In this document: one piece after another, positions 23,101-34,899 of the stretch
How the letters are laid out: each line of letters starts with the position of its first letter
How positions within the stretch are numbered: position 1 is the first letter of the stretch
DNA from: Eudorina sp. 2006-703-Eu-15
Taxonomy: Eukaryota > Chlorophyta > Chlorophyceae > Chlamydomonadales > Volvocaceae
Assembly: GCA_003117195.1 (NCBI GenBank)
Contig: BDSI01000116.1
Coordinates: 248,001-312,000 of the forward strand
Reading direction: 5' to 3'
Length of the DNA: 64,000 nt
Notes under the pieces: generated by a model
The model's input: the letters and a program-made list of their open reading frames with translations, nothing else
What the model was told of the DNA's origin: nothing
Database searches by the model: none
Translations under genes and position numbers: made by a program

Positions 23101-26100
23101 AGGTGACGGCGGCGACGGCGGCTTGGGGGGAAAAAGGACTGCGGGCACAAGGGGTGGCGGTGGCGGCGGCGAAGGTGACGGCGGCGGCGACGGCGCCGAC
23201 TGGCCGGGCAGCAGCGGCGGCGGCGGCGGGGGGAAGGACAGCGGCGGCGACGGCGGCGGCGGCGGCGACGGCGGCAGCGGCGGCGGTGGTGGCGGCGGCA
23301 GCGACTGGGGTGGCTGGGGCGACGGCGGGAACGGCGGCGGCAGCGGCGGGGAGAACGGCGGCGGCGGCGGGGGAGGCGGCGGCGGAAACGGCGGCCGATT
23401 CTCCACGATCCTGCAGTACAGGTTGTACGAGTACGACCACCATAAGTAAGCTGGCAAGGTGTCGGTACTGAAGACTCTTCTGGAGTCAGTGCTAGGTAAA
23501 CCCACCCAACGTAACGTTTCCATGCCTGCAACTTGCCTTACCTGAGATATCCACTGGAAATATAACCCTTCCTGACCCGAGGTGCCCAGGAACTCGACCG
23601 GTAGCCATCCCCCTCCTCTTCCCCCGGCACCCCCCTCTGTTGTCAATAAACATCCCAACCTCCTCTGGGTGTGCCCGAGTTTGTTTCTGGGTTTGGTTTT
23701 TTTTTGTAGTTCCTGTATTAGCACATTTGGATCTCCCCGTCCTCCCGTCAGCACGATGCCCGTCCGCCGACCGAGTCCTCGACCGCTGTCACCCTCCCCC
23801 CTTTTCTCCCTCCCACCCACCCCCCTCCCTGGCCCCGCCCACCCCCACCCCCTCACCCACGCACCCTGTCGTGTCAATCGCTCTGCTTACACCCCCAAAG
23901 CACACCCCCTCCCACACCCACATGTTGCAGAAGCGACCTCCCCTCCCCCCCACCCAACCCCCCCACCCCTCCCCCCCGCCCCAACCCCTTCCCCCCTCAC
24001 ACCCACATGTTGTAGAAGCAGCCCAGCACGCCCGCCTCCCGTATGCACTGCTCTGACATGGTCTGTTCGCACAGGAAGCCCGCGCGGATCAGGTACAGCA
24101 TGTAGTTGGTGACGGCGGTGGCGCCCGCGTCGCTCACACTCCAGCCCGGCGTCACCATGCTCTCGTACAGCCCGCGGTCCGCCCAGCAGCGCGACACCGC
24201 CGGCGCGGCCGGGTCGTTGACGCAGCCGGCCTGGGAGACCGCCGCGGCGCTGCCCAGCACCATCTGACCGCTGGAGGCGGCGGAGGAGGCGGCGACGGAG
24301 GAGCCGTTGGCCACGTCGGGCCAGCAGATACCTGCCCGGGGGCGGAGGGGCGGGGGCGGGGGTGGGACGGTGGGGTGGGAGGTAACGGGTACGGGTACGG
24401 GTATGGGAGATGGGGAGGTGGATCGGCAGGATGGAAGGTTAGGGGTTGCGGGGCGGGGGTAAGGGGAGCGAGGGCGTGTTAGCAGGGGCAGGTCGGGTGG
24501 GAGAATGGGGGGGTTGGTGGCAGGAAGATTCGCACCGGATGGCATCCGCAGCTCCACCCCACACCCCACAGCCTGCGGGGATGAGATGGGATGGGATGGG
24601 ATGAGCTTGAGGTAAGACGGAGGGTTTCTTGGACCGCCTGAGGCCCCCCCATACGTCAAAAAGAAGCGATACCACTGGAGAGCACCCAACCCACCGATAC
24701 CCTCCTTGCTCCTTCCCTCCCTGCCCCCGCTCGGCGCAACACAGCAGCCGCGCCTCCCGCCAACTCTCTCCCGCCGCGCCCCGGCCTCTGCCTGCCCCCA
24801 CCTCCCCCTATGCCCCGCCTCTGCCTGCCGCCCCTCGCATCGCACCCACTCAATCTCGTCTCGAGGGCCTTCGATCCCCAGCCGTCTCATACCGGCCCTG
24901 GGCTACTCAGCCGATGTCCGAAGCTCCGAACCGCGGTCTTCCCCTTCCTTTCCCCCCGGGAAGAGGCCCCATTTCCTATACCCTCTTTCCCTCCGCCCCA
25001 CCGTGCTCGTTGCCGTGTGTTCTCCCCTCTCCTTACCCCCTACCCCTTGACGCAATCTGCCCGCTTCCCTCACGCCCGCCCCCCCCCCACCGTGTACGGC
25101 AGGATCCATGGCCACACTCACGCAGGACCATGTAGCTGTCCAGCAGGGCCACCCTGGAGTTCTGGTTGATGGAGGTGGGGGTGATGATGTCCACCCCGGG
25201 CGAGATGAGGAAGGGCGTGTACCGGAAGTTTCGGAGCACCACGTACTGGAAGGTGAAGGCGATGGCGGTCCCCAGCAGGACCTACAAAGGGGGGCGGGGG
25301 CGGGGGAGAAGGCGTGTTCGTAGGCAGGCAGAACAGGAGTGCGTGACCTGCAGGGGGCAGAGCCGGGTCCCCCTGCAGGCAGGGAGGTGTGCGTGCGTGG
25401 TGAGGCCCCGCCGGGGGGACGCGGACGCGGGCCGGAGGCCAGCACTAATAAGGCCCTCATGAACCTTATGACTCCTTCCCACTTCGCGCGGCTGGCCGCC
25501 TAGGGGAGCGTTCGGGCGCTGCAGCTCAGGCGCGCGAGAGGAGATACGAGGTCGCGGGCCTGGGGCCGCGGGCTGGGAGGTGCGTTTGCCCAACACCAAA
25601 GCCCCCAACCACCACCACCACCAGCTCCTCTCCCACCCGCCCCACCTCCCCACCCACCCACCCACCTCCCCACCCACCCGGTTCCTAGCGTTGTTGAGGT
25701 CCACGGTGTGCCAGCTGGTGGCGGGGCCGGGGTAGCCCGTGACCGTGAAGTCGCTGTCGCGGACGATGGGCGACGGGAAGGCGCCCCAGTCGGTCACCGC
25801 CACCGTGAGGGACTGCGCCACGATCGCCACCCGCACACCCGAGTTGGCGAGGGCGGCGACCAGCTCCGGGCCCGTGGTGACGATGACGGTGGCGGGGTCG
25901 GAGGGGTTGACCGGCACGGGCGCCTGCGCGGCCGCGCGGCGGGGCGCGGTGGCGGCCAGCGCCGCGAGGAGGAGCGCAGCGGTGGCCGCCAGGGCCGGGC
26001 GGGCGAGGCCGCGGCGGGGCCCGCGGTGGGGGCTGCTACATGCTCCGGTGAGGTCCGGTGGGGTGTTGGTGACCCGACAGGAGGGATGTCGGGCTCCGGA

Positions 26101-26103
26101 CAT
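18577..26103 (-). CDS. Modular secreted protein, 5' part: signal exon plus modules 6, 5 and 4
   Basis: Nine exons in transcription order: 25678-26103, 25122-25281, 24007-24331, 22356-23410, 21518-21683, 20730-21063, 19749-20118, 19240-19411, 18577-18901. The first exon has the only in-frame ATG. After about 30 residues it reaches an Ala/Leu-rich hydrophobic run (about residues 35-58) ending near AAAQA, read as a signal peptide, so the product is probably secreted or cell-surface. Each module has exon A (TGREL-type start, then DW and a strand-rich stretch), exon B (Q-Y-V-V-L-R-N-F-type core) and exon C (six cysteines). Modules 5 and 4 begin with poly-proline linkers typical of volvocine extracellular proteins. 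Junction phases are 0 (A/B), 1 (B/C) and 2 (C/A). C6/A5 and C5/A4 join as AT+G, giving Met-Ile followed by ENRPP or TNRPP. The A+B pattern resembles a parallel beta-helix (pectate-lyase-like) repeat; that is inference. Exon C4 ends in a donor, not a stop, so the gene continues leftwards. The linker of 22356-23410 changes frame internally. No function recognised. Confidence 0.75.
20730..23410 (-). other. Module 5 (A5, B5, C5) with a very long poly-proline linker
   Basis: A5 is 22356-23410, B5 is 21518-21683, C5 is 20730-21063. A5 starts after TGCAG with G ATC GTG GAG, giving Met-Ile-Val-Glu-Asn-Arg-Pro-Pro, followed by roughly 270 residues that are mostly Pro, Ser, Ala and Arg. Then comes the conserved RTGRDLALAFAN core. 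The exon is 1,055 nt, one more than the frame rule allows. The poly-Pro part is open in one frame and the TGRDL part in another, with the switch near 22860-22930. Either a small intron or a 1-nt indel in the G-rich tract is present. B5 and C5 are intact in frame and phase. Confidence 0.72.
22129..22196 (+). repeat. Repeat family 5 in A/B introns of the modular gene
   Basis: GGGCAACTGCTGGGGGC, then TGCCCCCTCGC, then GTCACGC(A/C)CTCCT and GGCCTACGAA. Copies: here (intron A5/B5), 19497-19560 (intron A4/B4), and 25316-25385 in the opposite orientation (intron A6/B6). Confidence 0.65.
24007..26103 (-). other. Module 6 (exons A6, B6, C6), the N-terminal module
   Basis: A6 is 25678-26103 and includes the start and signal-like segment, B6 is 25122-25281, C6 is 24007-24331. 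A6 carries TTGPELVAALAN and ends AGG AAC CGG at a GTGGGT donor. B6 opens VLLGTAIAFTF and ends CTG C at GTGAGT. C6 opens with ICWPD and has the six-cysteine pattern ICW, GC, RCW, LCE, QC, GC. It ends CAACAT at GTGGGT, leaving AT to be completed by exon A5. This is the only module that has a start codon and lacks a Pro-rich linker ahead of its A domain. Confidence 0.8.
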
Positions 26104-29100
26104 GGGTGCGTGCCCCGGCGTGGGCGGCCTGGGGGGCGGTGGGCGCGAGGGGAGGGGGGCTGAGGCGTGTTGGGGGTGAGGGGAGGGAGGGGAGAGAGGT
26201 TGGGAAAGGAAGGGTGGGAAGGGCGCGGTAAAAGGGGGAGGGGGATTGTCGCACCCTCCCCCGCCTTGCCTGTGTTGATTTCCCTGATTGTAGGCAGTGA
26301 TAACTCGTTGGTAGCTTTACGCCGGCCGGTCGTCCGCGGGCTAGCTAGCAGGTTGCCCCGGACCGCCCGCCATCCGCTACTGCGCTACTGTGCTTTCGGT
26401 CCGCACTACAACGGTTCTCGTATAACAATACACTTTACTACGTTGCTATATATATTCAATACAACACACTTTAACGGCGAACCGGACAGCCATTCGCTGA
26501 CTTATCGCGGTTTCGCTGTCTTTGGGCCAGATGGTTAAGCGCAACAAAATAGATTGGCCGGGTAGAGCCGATTGGGCCACGCGCGTGTGTGTTGAGGAGG
26601 GAGGGGACGAGATGCGTAGATGGGGGCTAGGCGGAGGCGTGCGCGGAATGGCGGATATGTCGGTACAGAGACAGCTTCCAAACCAGTACGAACACAATAG
26701 CGGTTGGCCGCCTGGGTCCACCACGGTCATGGCACAGAACGACTCCGGCGGACACACCGATGGGTAAAATTGCGCGGTATGAACGGCATGTGCGTTGTGC
26801 GTCGATTACGCGCAGTCCCCGATGGTGCCATCATAGCCGTGACTCACTCTTCGCCAACCAGCTGCCAACCCCGTACAACCTTCAGTATCACTTCCGGAAA
26901 GGCCTCATTTTAGCTAATGAATAACTTACCTCGATACTTGATAATCGCTCTGAGGCTCAGACCAAGAATAAGACCCTAACGAGAAGTGCTTTCCACCCGC
27001 CAAGTCGTTAGCGTCGTAGGATGGGCACGCGCTGTCCGGCTTGGTTACAGAAATTAACACCAAGCTATGTTGTATTGAGATCTCCAAGTTGGGTCCTCAA
27101 TATCGTAAGCTGTGACGCGTGGTAACACAGCTGCCGGAGCCTAACGGAGGAACGAGATGAAGGGTAATCTTATGTGCTGAATAAGAGCCTATATGTCAGT
27201 TGCAGTGGCGTGATTTTTGCTACTCAGCTCCCGCGTTTTGTTCGGCGCTGAAGCCGTTGCCTGAAGCTATTGTGAATGGAAAAACACAATGCGTCATGAC
27301 ATGGCGATTTATGACCATAGCTGACAGAATAATACCAAAAGTCCCACGAAGTTCGGCTTCGGTGGTCACACGTACGATAACTCGTACTCGCAAAGTTCTG
27401 TGGCTAAACCACGGCAGGAGATGCCAGTTTTCGTGATAGAACTCATAGGACTGAATTACGACTAGCTGACTACCGAAATGTGGCCACTGCTTGGTTTACA
27501 TGTCGGAACAATGCTGTGCGGAGCAAGCAGTCTATCGTTACTAACTTATCCATGCCAGTAATTATTCCATTGACGCCAGAACGAAATTGTTTGGGCAACG
27601 GCCGAATATGGCAACGATGGCCAGATTACCGAAACTTGCGTTAGATTTCCTCAAGGTAATGACATGAATGCTGGAAACGCTCCTGTTGCAACAACAGTCC
27701 AGCGCCGCCGCTGTAAGCTCGCAAGTCTTGCGTCGTCGTCGAGCGGCGTCGAACGCGAATGCCCATGTGACGATGTCAACATTGTCAAAGTTTCAAAAGT
27801 GAATCAACAAATTTGTCCAAGTTATACATTGATTTGCATAAAGTATTTTGAGGCACCCCGAAAATGCTTCTGCCCCCTGCTGCACCATCAACATGAACTG
27901 ATTCCACAATTCGCGCACAGTTCGCTCGCATTGGCTGCCATAACTGCATGATGTGGATCAGATAAGCTGGACGCAAGTGGTGCATTTACACGGTGTGAGC
28001 TTGCGAGCTATGGATGGCCACAGCACATGCCCGTTGGGGGCTGGCAACGCACAAAATCTTCATTAAGCTGGGAATCATGACTTCAGTGCAAGCGGGGGGC
28101 GTCGGTCTCGTTTGGCGTTGCGGAAGCCGCCTCTCAACGGAGAGGCCTCTTCGTCACCGTTTCCCCTGATGAGAGGCAGTCCGTATCAGTCCGCGTATCA
28201 ATAGGCGCGCATGGCCTTTGACACCACCAGTCCCCTCAATTTGTACGAGCAACGGGCACCTTCAGCAGATCGTCGCGCACGCTTAGACGTCCGTACGACT
28301 TTCCTAAATCATTTCGTCTCCGGTGGACTTTTGTTAGGAGAGTGGGCAACGTCCATACGACACCCCGGTCCCTGAAGACATCCACCCATCCACCATGGAC
28401 TGCGCCGCCACGCACTGGAATGGGGTTCGCACACCCGTCCTAAGTAACGTTCCGACATTCCAGGAATGATGCACCCGTATGCCACAGGGGCTGCGGATCC
28501 GACTCGTGGCGACCGTGGCCATCCCAGCGGGCTTCCCCTCCATGCTAGCCGTGCTAGCGAGTAAGGGAAGGAGGGCGGCGACTGGACATGAGAAAGGATT
28601 CATGGGCGTCGCAGGGACACCGCTGCGGCGGATGACGAGTTGACGACCCGGGTGGGAGCAGGTGGGAGCTTCTGCAGGGAGCCAACCTGGCCGGCCCAGG
28701 CCGGACACGAGCCGCCGTCCGGATCCAGGATCCAGGTGCCCAGCAGCAGCCTACTTAGAGAATCCGCAGCGAAAGGCACTGCAAGGTGCAAGCATCCGAA
28801 ACCGGCGCTCCTGCAGGTAGGTGAAACACGAGCGCTGAATACCGTACCTAGATAGAAATCGCGCGGGCGCAGAGCCCGCCATGAACGCCGCCCATACGCT
28901 GCTGCTTCGTGTTCCTTTGGGGGACTGGCTACGAATAGCCTTGCATGTTGCGCCACATCTGCCCAAGCTCATCACCTCGCAGGTTGCACCTTGTCCGAGT
29001 GAGAAGACAGATGACTCGGAACAGAACAACAGATGATGACTTCTTCTGGGCGATGCTGTTCGTGATAGTCCCGGGAGAATCCACGTTGACACCTGACCCA

Positions 29101-29715
29101 GGTCAATATTCCCCCCGGCAGCCACGCGTGGCCTGCACGTTACGGAAGTCAACTGGGAAGGGGTTGTCATCCATGACGCGCCGTACGGCGTTTTCTGCAT
29201 GGGGGCTTTCCGCCCGCTCGGTAATGGCCCCAAATGCAGGACATGTTGTTAAAGGTATTGAATGCAGGTTGTGACAGCACAATTTGCTTGCCGGCGATTT
29301 GTCATGGGAGGTGGCCTGATTGCCGTGAGTCATCGCTCTCATGGGGATTCTCGTGTGTCCGCAAGCAGTTACCACAAGCCTTCACAAATCCGGGGACACT
29401 TCCACTGCCTTGCATCGGCCCTCCGTGACGCCTCATTTGCGTCGGCAACGCGATGACGGTAGGCGAGGGGTCGCCGTACCCGGTCCGTACGGCGTCGGCA
29501 TTTATTTGTGTTGGCACAATAACGGTAGCGTGGTTATTTGCTAACCTTTGATGGTGTTCACTGCAGTCGGTTTGCTGCTTCAAGACTCCTTAAGGCGTTC
29601 TAACCAAGCACATTGCATCTAGATCGTGGTTCGGGTAAACCTGTTGGACTTGGTTGGAGCTATCAAATCTTCGCAGCAATCAATTATATACTTGTCGCAG
29701 CTGTAACCTACTGGA
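26104..29715. other. Intergenic region between divergent genes; nothing firm seen
   Basis: Lies between the start of the modular protein gene (minus) and the start of the proteasome gene (plus), so it should hold both promoters. GC content drops to roughly half from about 26.3 kb. Only short unsupported ORFs occur. A copy of the TTTCGCTGTCTT repeat lies at 26505-26523. A TTATATAC string sits about 30 bases before the proteasome ATG, too close to be a convincing TATA box. Confidence 0.5.
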
Positions 29716-32700
29716 ATGGCGGAATCACAGGTGGGCTTTTCTGAAATTGCCAAGCCCGGGAAATGCCTGGATCACGGGGATGCGATTGCGGTTCTAGTTT
29801 TGATCATCCGTGGAGTCGAAACGAGACTTGACGCTTGGCGTTGCGTTGTACCGGCAAGCGATGCCTCGCGTAAAGCTAAATGTTTGCCCCTCATTCATGC
29901 GGTGCAGTACTCTTTCTCGCTTACAACTTTCAGTCCAAGTGGAAAGCTAGTGCAGATTGAGTATGCGTTGAATGCAGTCGCAGCGGGCGCCACTTCCCTG
30001 GGAATTAGTGCGACAGATGGTGTCGTTATCGCCACAGAAAAGAAGCTCCCATCGGCGCTTGTGGATGAGTCGACAGTTCAGAAGATCATGACGATCACGC
30101 CAAGCATAGGCGTCGTGTACAGCGGCATGGGTCCTGACTTCCGTGTGCTGGTACGGCGTGCGCGGAAGACAGCGCAGACGTACTACCAAACCTACAAGGA
30201 GCACATCCCCGTGGCGCAATTGGTGCGGGAGACCGCGGCTGTGATGCAAGAATTCACACGTAAGCACAAGGCCCGCGCAGGCAGCGGGATATCCGACATG
30301 ACGGATGGTCACCAGCGGCGAGCGAAGGACAGCGAGGGCCCCGAGGGGCCGGGTCCCGTATGCCGCCGACCTCGGGAACTGCTGCCTTGCAGCTGAGGCA
30401 CCACTCTCTCCCGGTCAAAGTGTATAGGCTGCGGCCTGCGCTGCGTACTCGACCGCACGCCTGTCCGTGCCACCTCGTTACGATGGGTACCCGATGACCT
30501 GCACCCTCTGCTCGACACCCTGCTCTGTGGCAGTGGTAGTACGCTCTCACCGGGCGCCGCCCCTCGTGTCAATCAAGACAGCGAAACAGCAAAAGGTCAC
30601 CCCAACAGGTCAGTCACCGCCCTTCCATGCCCGCGCAGAAACGGGCGGCGTGCGCCCCTTCGGCGTGTCCCTGATGATGGCGGGCTACGACGACAACGGG
30701 CCGCAGCTGTACCAGATCGACCCGTCGGGCTCCTACTTCGCGTGGAAGGCGTCAGCCATCGGCAAGAATATGACCAATGCCAAAGCCTTCCTGGAGAAGC
30801 GTTACAGCGACGAGGTGCGTGGTTTTGCGTGCCGGGGTGGAGTGGAGTGGATCCGGACTCGGATTTGGAACCGGGCTGGGGCCGCCCAGAGGCTTTGGGG
30901 ACGGCAGGGGAGTCTGTTATGGCTACGCGAGTTTGATTGATCTGCCAAATTCAATCAAACCTGCGCGAAAGGGGACTAGGGTTTCACTGGCGCGTGTCGG
31001 TCCGCAGCCCGTGTCAGAAGGCATAATACCGCATTTCCATGTTCACATCACAACAGAGGATGCGGTCGTGGCTGGGTCCGCTGTGCACGCCCGCCAGCCC
31101 GCGCGCTTTGCGGCGGCGCTTGACTAGAGTAACACCTCGCCACGCGGGAGTGGGTTATCACACTGATTATAACAGCATTGCCTGGGAACCTTGTTCACCA
31201 GCAAGAGAAGCGCACCGAAACACACACCGTGGCCCGAGATGCGGTGGTAGGTACATCACGGTAGGCTGCATACCGTTAGGCTGCTTAACGGTAGGACAGG
31301 GTGCTCTGCTTGTTCGCGCCAAGGTATGTATGACGCACATGGTTGGCCCGACAGTATGGACTGACCGACCGACTCCGCACTCACTCACTCACTCGCACGG
31401 TGCCGGCAGGTGGGCATCGAGGACGCGATTCACACGGCGCTGCTGACGCTCAAGGAGGGCTTCGAGGGGCAGCTGAGCGGCTCCAACATCGAGGTCGGCG
31501 TCGTGGGCCCGGACCGGAGCTTCAAGGTAACTTGTTCCAGTAGTCGCGGGGGGTCCGGCGAGAGAGGACTCCCAAGGGGGGGGGGGGCGGGGTGGAGACG
31601 CATGGGAGAGGTGGCGGCGACGGTGCAGTGCGGATGTTGCCGTGCTGTGCTGGCAGCCATGCGGGGCGGCGGTGGCGGCGTGGCAGGGTCGGTCCAGTGC
31701 TGCTGCAGCAGGAGCGAGAGAGGGTCGGTGTGTGTGTTTAGAATTGCAACCCGCCCGCCCTCCCGATCCCAGGTATCAATATACTTACCATAGAACCTGC
31801 GAGGAAAAAACTTACCATATGCAGGCGCGCGGACAAGGCAGCCGCGCCACCACCGCAAGGCAAATCATACCGCAAATACTAAATACGGAGACGCACGACG
31901 CACGCAAACGGATTATGTACCGACCTGTTAAATGTATGACGAATGTATGGTGACGGCCCCCACGGAAGCAGCGTCGGTCGTCCATCATGCGGGAACGCGG
32001 AAGGAAGCAAGTTGTGAGGCAAAGTGGAAGGGAGCAAGACAAAATACAGTAACTAAACAAGGTGAAAGCAAACAGGATGAAAGCAAACAGGTTACTATGG
32101 TGGTGGCGCGGCTACGGATGAGAAGCGCGGAAGGAGGGATTTGTAGGCAGGGACGCGTATGAACGCGGCATGGGTGCCGTACGGTAGTGTACGGAAGGGA
32201 CGCCAGTGTACCAGCGGCCGGTGGGGTAATGACATATGTGCGGACAATGCGGGTGTGATCCGGGTAGCGGGCCAGAGGAAAGGTTGGCTCCCCACCGATC
32301 CCGGTCACGGACGGGATGCCCGTATGCATGCGGGGCACCGGTCCAAGCGTTGTGGGTGGGGTTGGAAAGGCCGGCAGAGTGGGAGAGGTGGGGGAGGCGA
32401 TGGAGTGCGTTGCGGGGTTCAGCCGGTGGGTGGGCGAATTTAGATGTGGCCGTGGAAAATGGCCGAGTTGACTGCCGGCATCATGTGATACCCCGCGGTA
32501 TCACCGCGGTGTGTGTGTTTAGAAGTGCAACCCGCCGCGGTGTGTGTGTGTGTGTGTGTTCCTGCGGCTATGCGGGCCACGCTAGGTGGCGTTGATTCTG
32601 ACAGCTGGGACGTGACCGCAAGACGGTTGGTGGGATGACGGGCCGCAATCCCGCGGAGGGGCTGGCGCGTGTCCGCTGCCCATCCTTCGGGCTGTAGTGC

Positions 32701-33313
32701 TTTGTTGGCACGATTTGGTCCAACGGCTCTCCCTCATCTCTGGTTCAGACCCCAGACGGTACCCTGGCCTCAGCATCCGACCTCACGCACGCCGGCTGCA
32801 CCGACAGCTCGGATGGAACGGCGCAGCGGTCGCCGCGGTTGCAGACGCCCCAGACGCCTGCCGGTAGATCGTCGTCATTGGGTTGATGTTGGGGCAGGCG
32901 TACGGACAGGGGAACAGGTTCGCCCGCGCCATGTTGCACGCGAGTTGTGGCGGTATGGACAGTGTGGAAGCAAGGAGAGCTTGGGGACGAGTCCCATTTG
33001 TTTGACGGGGAACTCTGGACAGCAGGCAGCTTGGCCGCCCGCCTCCAGTGACGCACCCCCCCCCACACACACACACACACGGTGTGTGGTTCGGGTGGGC
33101 TCCGCACTCAACACCCGCGCGTTTCCCGCGGCTCGACGTTCTTATACACACACGCGCGAAGACAGCTAAGTCGTGCGTTGCTGTCCTGTGGATCGATCCA
33201 TCCTTTCCCTTTCTCTCACACTCGCTCACACACGCACCTTGTCTCTCGCGCGCGCGCTGCCGCAGGTCCTCTCGGAGGCCGAGGTGAACGACTACCTGCA
33301 GGAGGTGGAGTGA
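29716..33313 (+). CDS. PSMA2: 20S proteasome subunit alpha type-2
   Basis: Structural alpha subunit of the 20S proteasome outer ring, which gates the chamber for protein degradation in nucleus and cytosol. It is not itself proteolytic. Exons: 29716-29730, 29908-30259, 30639-30814, 31410-31526, 33266-33313. They join as MAESQ then [20 protein letters not shown], the alpha-type N-terminal signature. [45 protein letters not shown] and the C-terminal [12 protein letters not shown] follow. Total is 235 aa, against about 234-235 in animals and plants. Introns 1, 3 and 4 are in phase 0; intron 2 is phase 1. Donors are GTGGGC, GTAAGC, GTGCGT, GTAACT. The start is fixed by the five-codon first exon, a common alpha-2 layout. 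The 1.74-kb last intron carries two copies of a TTTAGAA(T/G)TGCAACCCGCC repeat. Divergent from the modular gene, convergent with the PSD gene. Confidence 0.97.
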
Positions 33314-34899
33314 CCGGAGTGCCTCCAGGGGCCCGGGGAGCGGAGCGCCGCTGCGGTGCGCGCTCCGGTTTGGACCGGCCAGGTCAGCTCAGGATCAGGA
33401 GGCAACAGCCTGGCGCGGGGGGGACGGCCGGGTCGCCGGGTTGGGGGGAGTGCGGTGGAGTGGGTGTTGGCATCGGGATGGGTTGGAGGGATGCCAGCTG
33501 GTGATATCGCGCATGGGTGGGTGTAGCTGTGATGAAGCTTCTGTGCTGCGCCACACGATGATGGTAGCCTTGGTGTGGGAAGACACCGCGCACATTCTTC
33601 GGAGGGTGTGGACGTGACTGGGAGGAGACGCGTCTGTGGGCGGCGGCGGTGGCGGGCGCAATGAGGGCTGAGTACCTTTGTTGGTGGGTACCCGGGTATG
33701 AGGTCGCAGTCCAGAGGACGGTGACGGGTGGTGGCGCTGTGCCAGGTCGCTCAGGCGCGAAACATGTCAGCCACTTGCCGCGGCCAGGGTGCTGCTACTG
33801 CTGCTGCTGCTACTTCTGCTACTGCTGCTGCTGGATGCTGGAAGTCACGCGCTACGTGTGCTGTGCGACCACGGAGACAGCGCCGTGACAGTGCCGTTTC
33901 AGGAGAGGCGGACTGTGAGGTCCGAGTCAGCAGCGGGGTTGGCCGCCGGGCGGAACCGTTGTGTGGCGGTGTGCGGACGCTCTCTGTGTGTGAGCAGCGA
34001 GTGGACTCGCAGAGGAACCCAACCCCTCTGTAAGTCTGTATGCACAGCCGATGACAACGGTAACCACCAGGGACAACTGTGCCCATTTATTACGAATTCG
34101 ATTATTGGCGCCATGATACCACAAATTGCATCGAACCCGATTGTACGGGTGGGTACCTCCTCGGGCAACTCCCTTACGGTGGCGCTCACCGCGCTCAACA
34201 CTACATGAGCTCACCAGCATATGAGCCTGGTATTAAGGAGGCGTTCTCCCCTCGGTGGTTAGGCCCCCCTCACGACCTCGTTGCATTCCCGGGTGCCCTT
34301 ACCACCAAGGCGCAACCCTGTCAACAAGAAATTCCGGCCACGGGCTACCGTATGTATGAATGCCGCGCCTGCCTGTCAACAGCACTCCCAAGTCTGCCCG
34401 TGAAGAGGCCATCAACAACCGTACGGCGCAACCAGGCGCAGCCGGACTCGCACTCCGCAAACCGCCGCGCCGTTACCGCCTGGTGCCAACTGGTTGTCAA
34501 CCGTCAACCGCCCACCCGCACCCGCGAAGTGCACCACAGCGTGCGGCCAGAAGTAAAGGAGACTCAACTTTGCACCTGCGGGACCCCAGCGGAGAGCTTC
34601 CCCCTGGCCACGCCTCACGCGCCCTCATGCCGGTGTCTCATGCTTTCGATCCAATCCGGACGGATGCTCGGGAATGCGGATGCGTTGCACAGCCGCGATC
34701 ACCGACGCGCACAATGATGGACACCCGCCACACGTCTTTACGTTATTTGGCAGTGCCCCTGGTCATAACAGGGAGTGACGGAGCAGACCGTTGACAGTTG
34801 GCGCCCCGACCCTTCCCGACTCGGCTCGCCGCCACGGCAAACGTGAGCAACCCTGTCTCCTACCCCTTTTCAGCCCCTCAGCCGTTCCTCAGCCGCCCC
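33314..34899. other. Intergenic region between convergent PSMA2 and PSD genes
   Basis: Expected to hold both 3' UTRs. Contains a CTG/CTA trinucleotide-rich stretch at about 33789-33835. No gene recognised; ORFs present lack family features. Confidence 0.5.
34029..34033 (+). terminator. Candidate TGTAA polyadenylation signal of PSMA2
   Basis: TGTAA is the usual poly(A) signal in chlamydomonadalean algae. This copy lies about 715 nt after the PSMA2 stop, a plausible 3' UTR length. Position only; no transcript evidence. Confidence 0.35.

Noticed and set aside
22246..23877. A 543-codon proline-rich ORF as a stand-alone gene
   Set aside because: Most of it is the module 5 linker exon read beyond its acceptor and across the frame switch; the conserved core lies in another frame.
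29676..29690. TATA box of PSMA2
   Set aside because: TTATATAC lies about 30 bp before the ATG, leaving no room for a 5' UTR.
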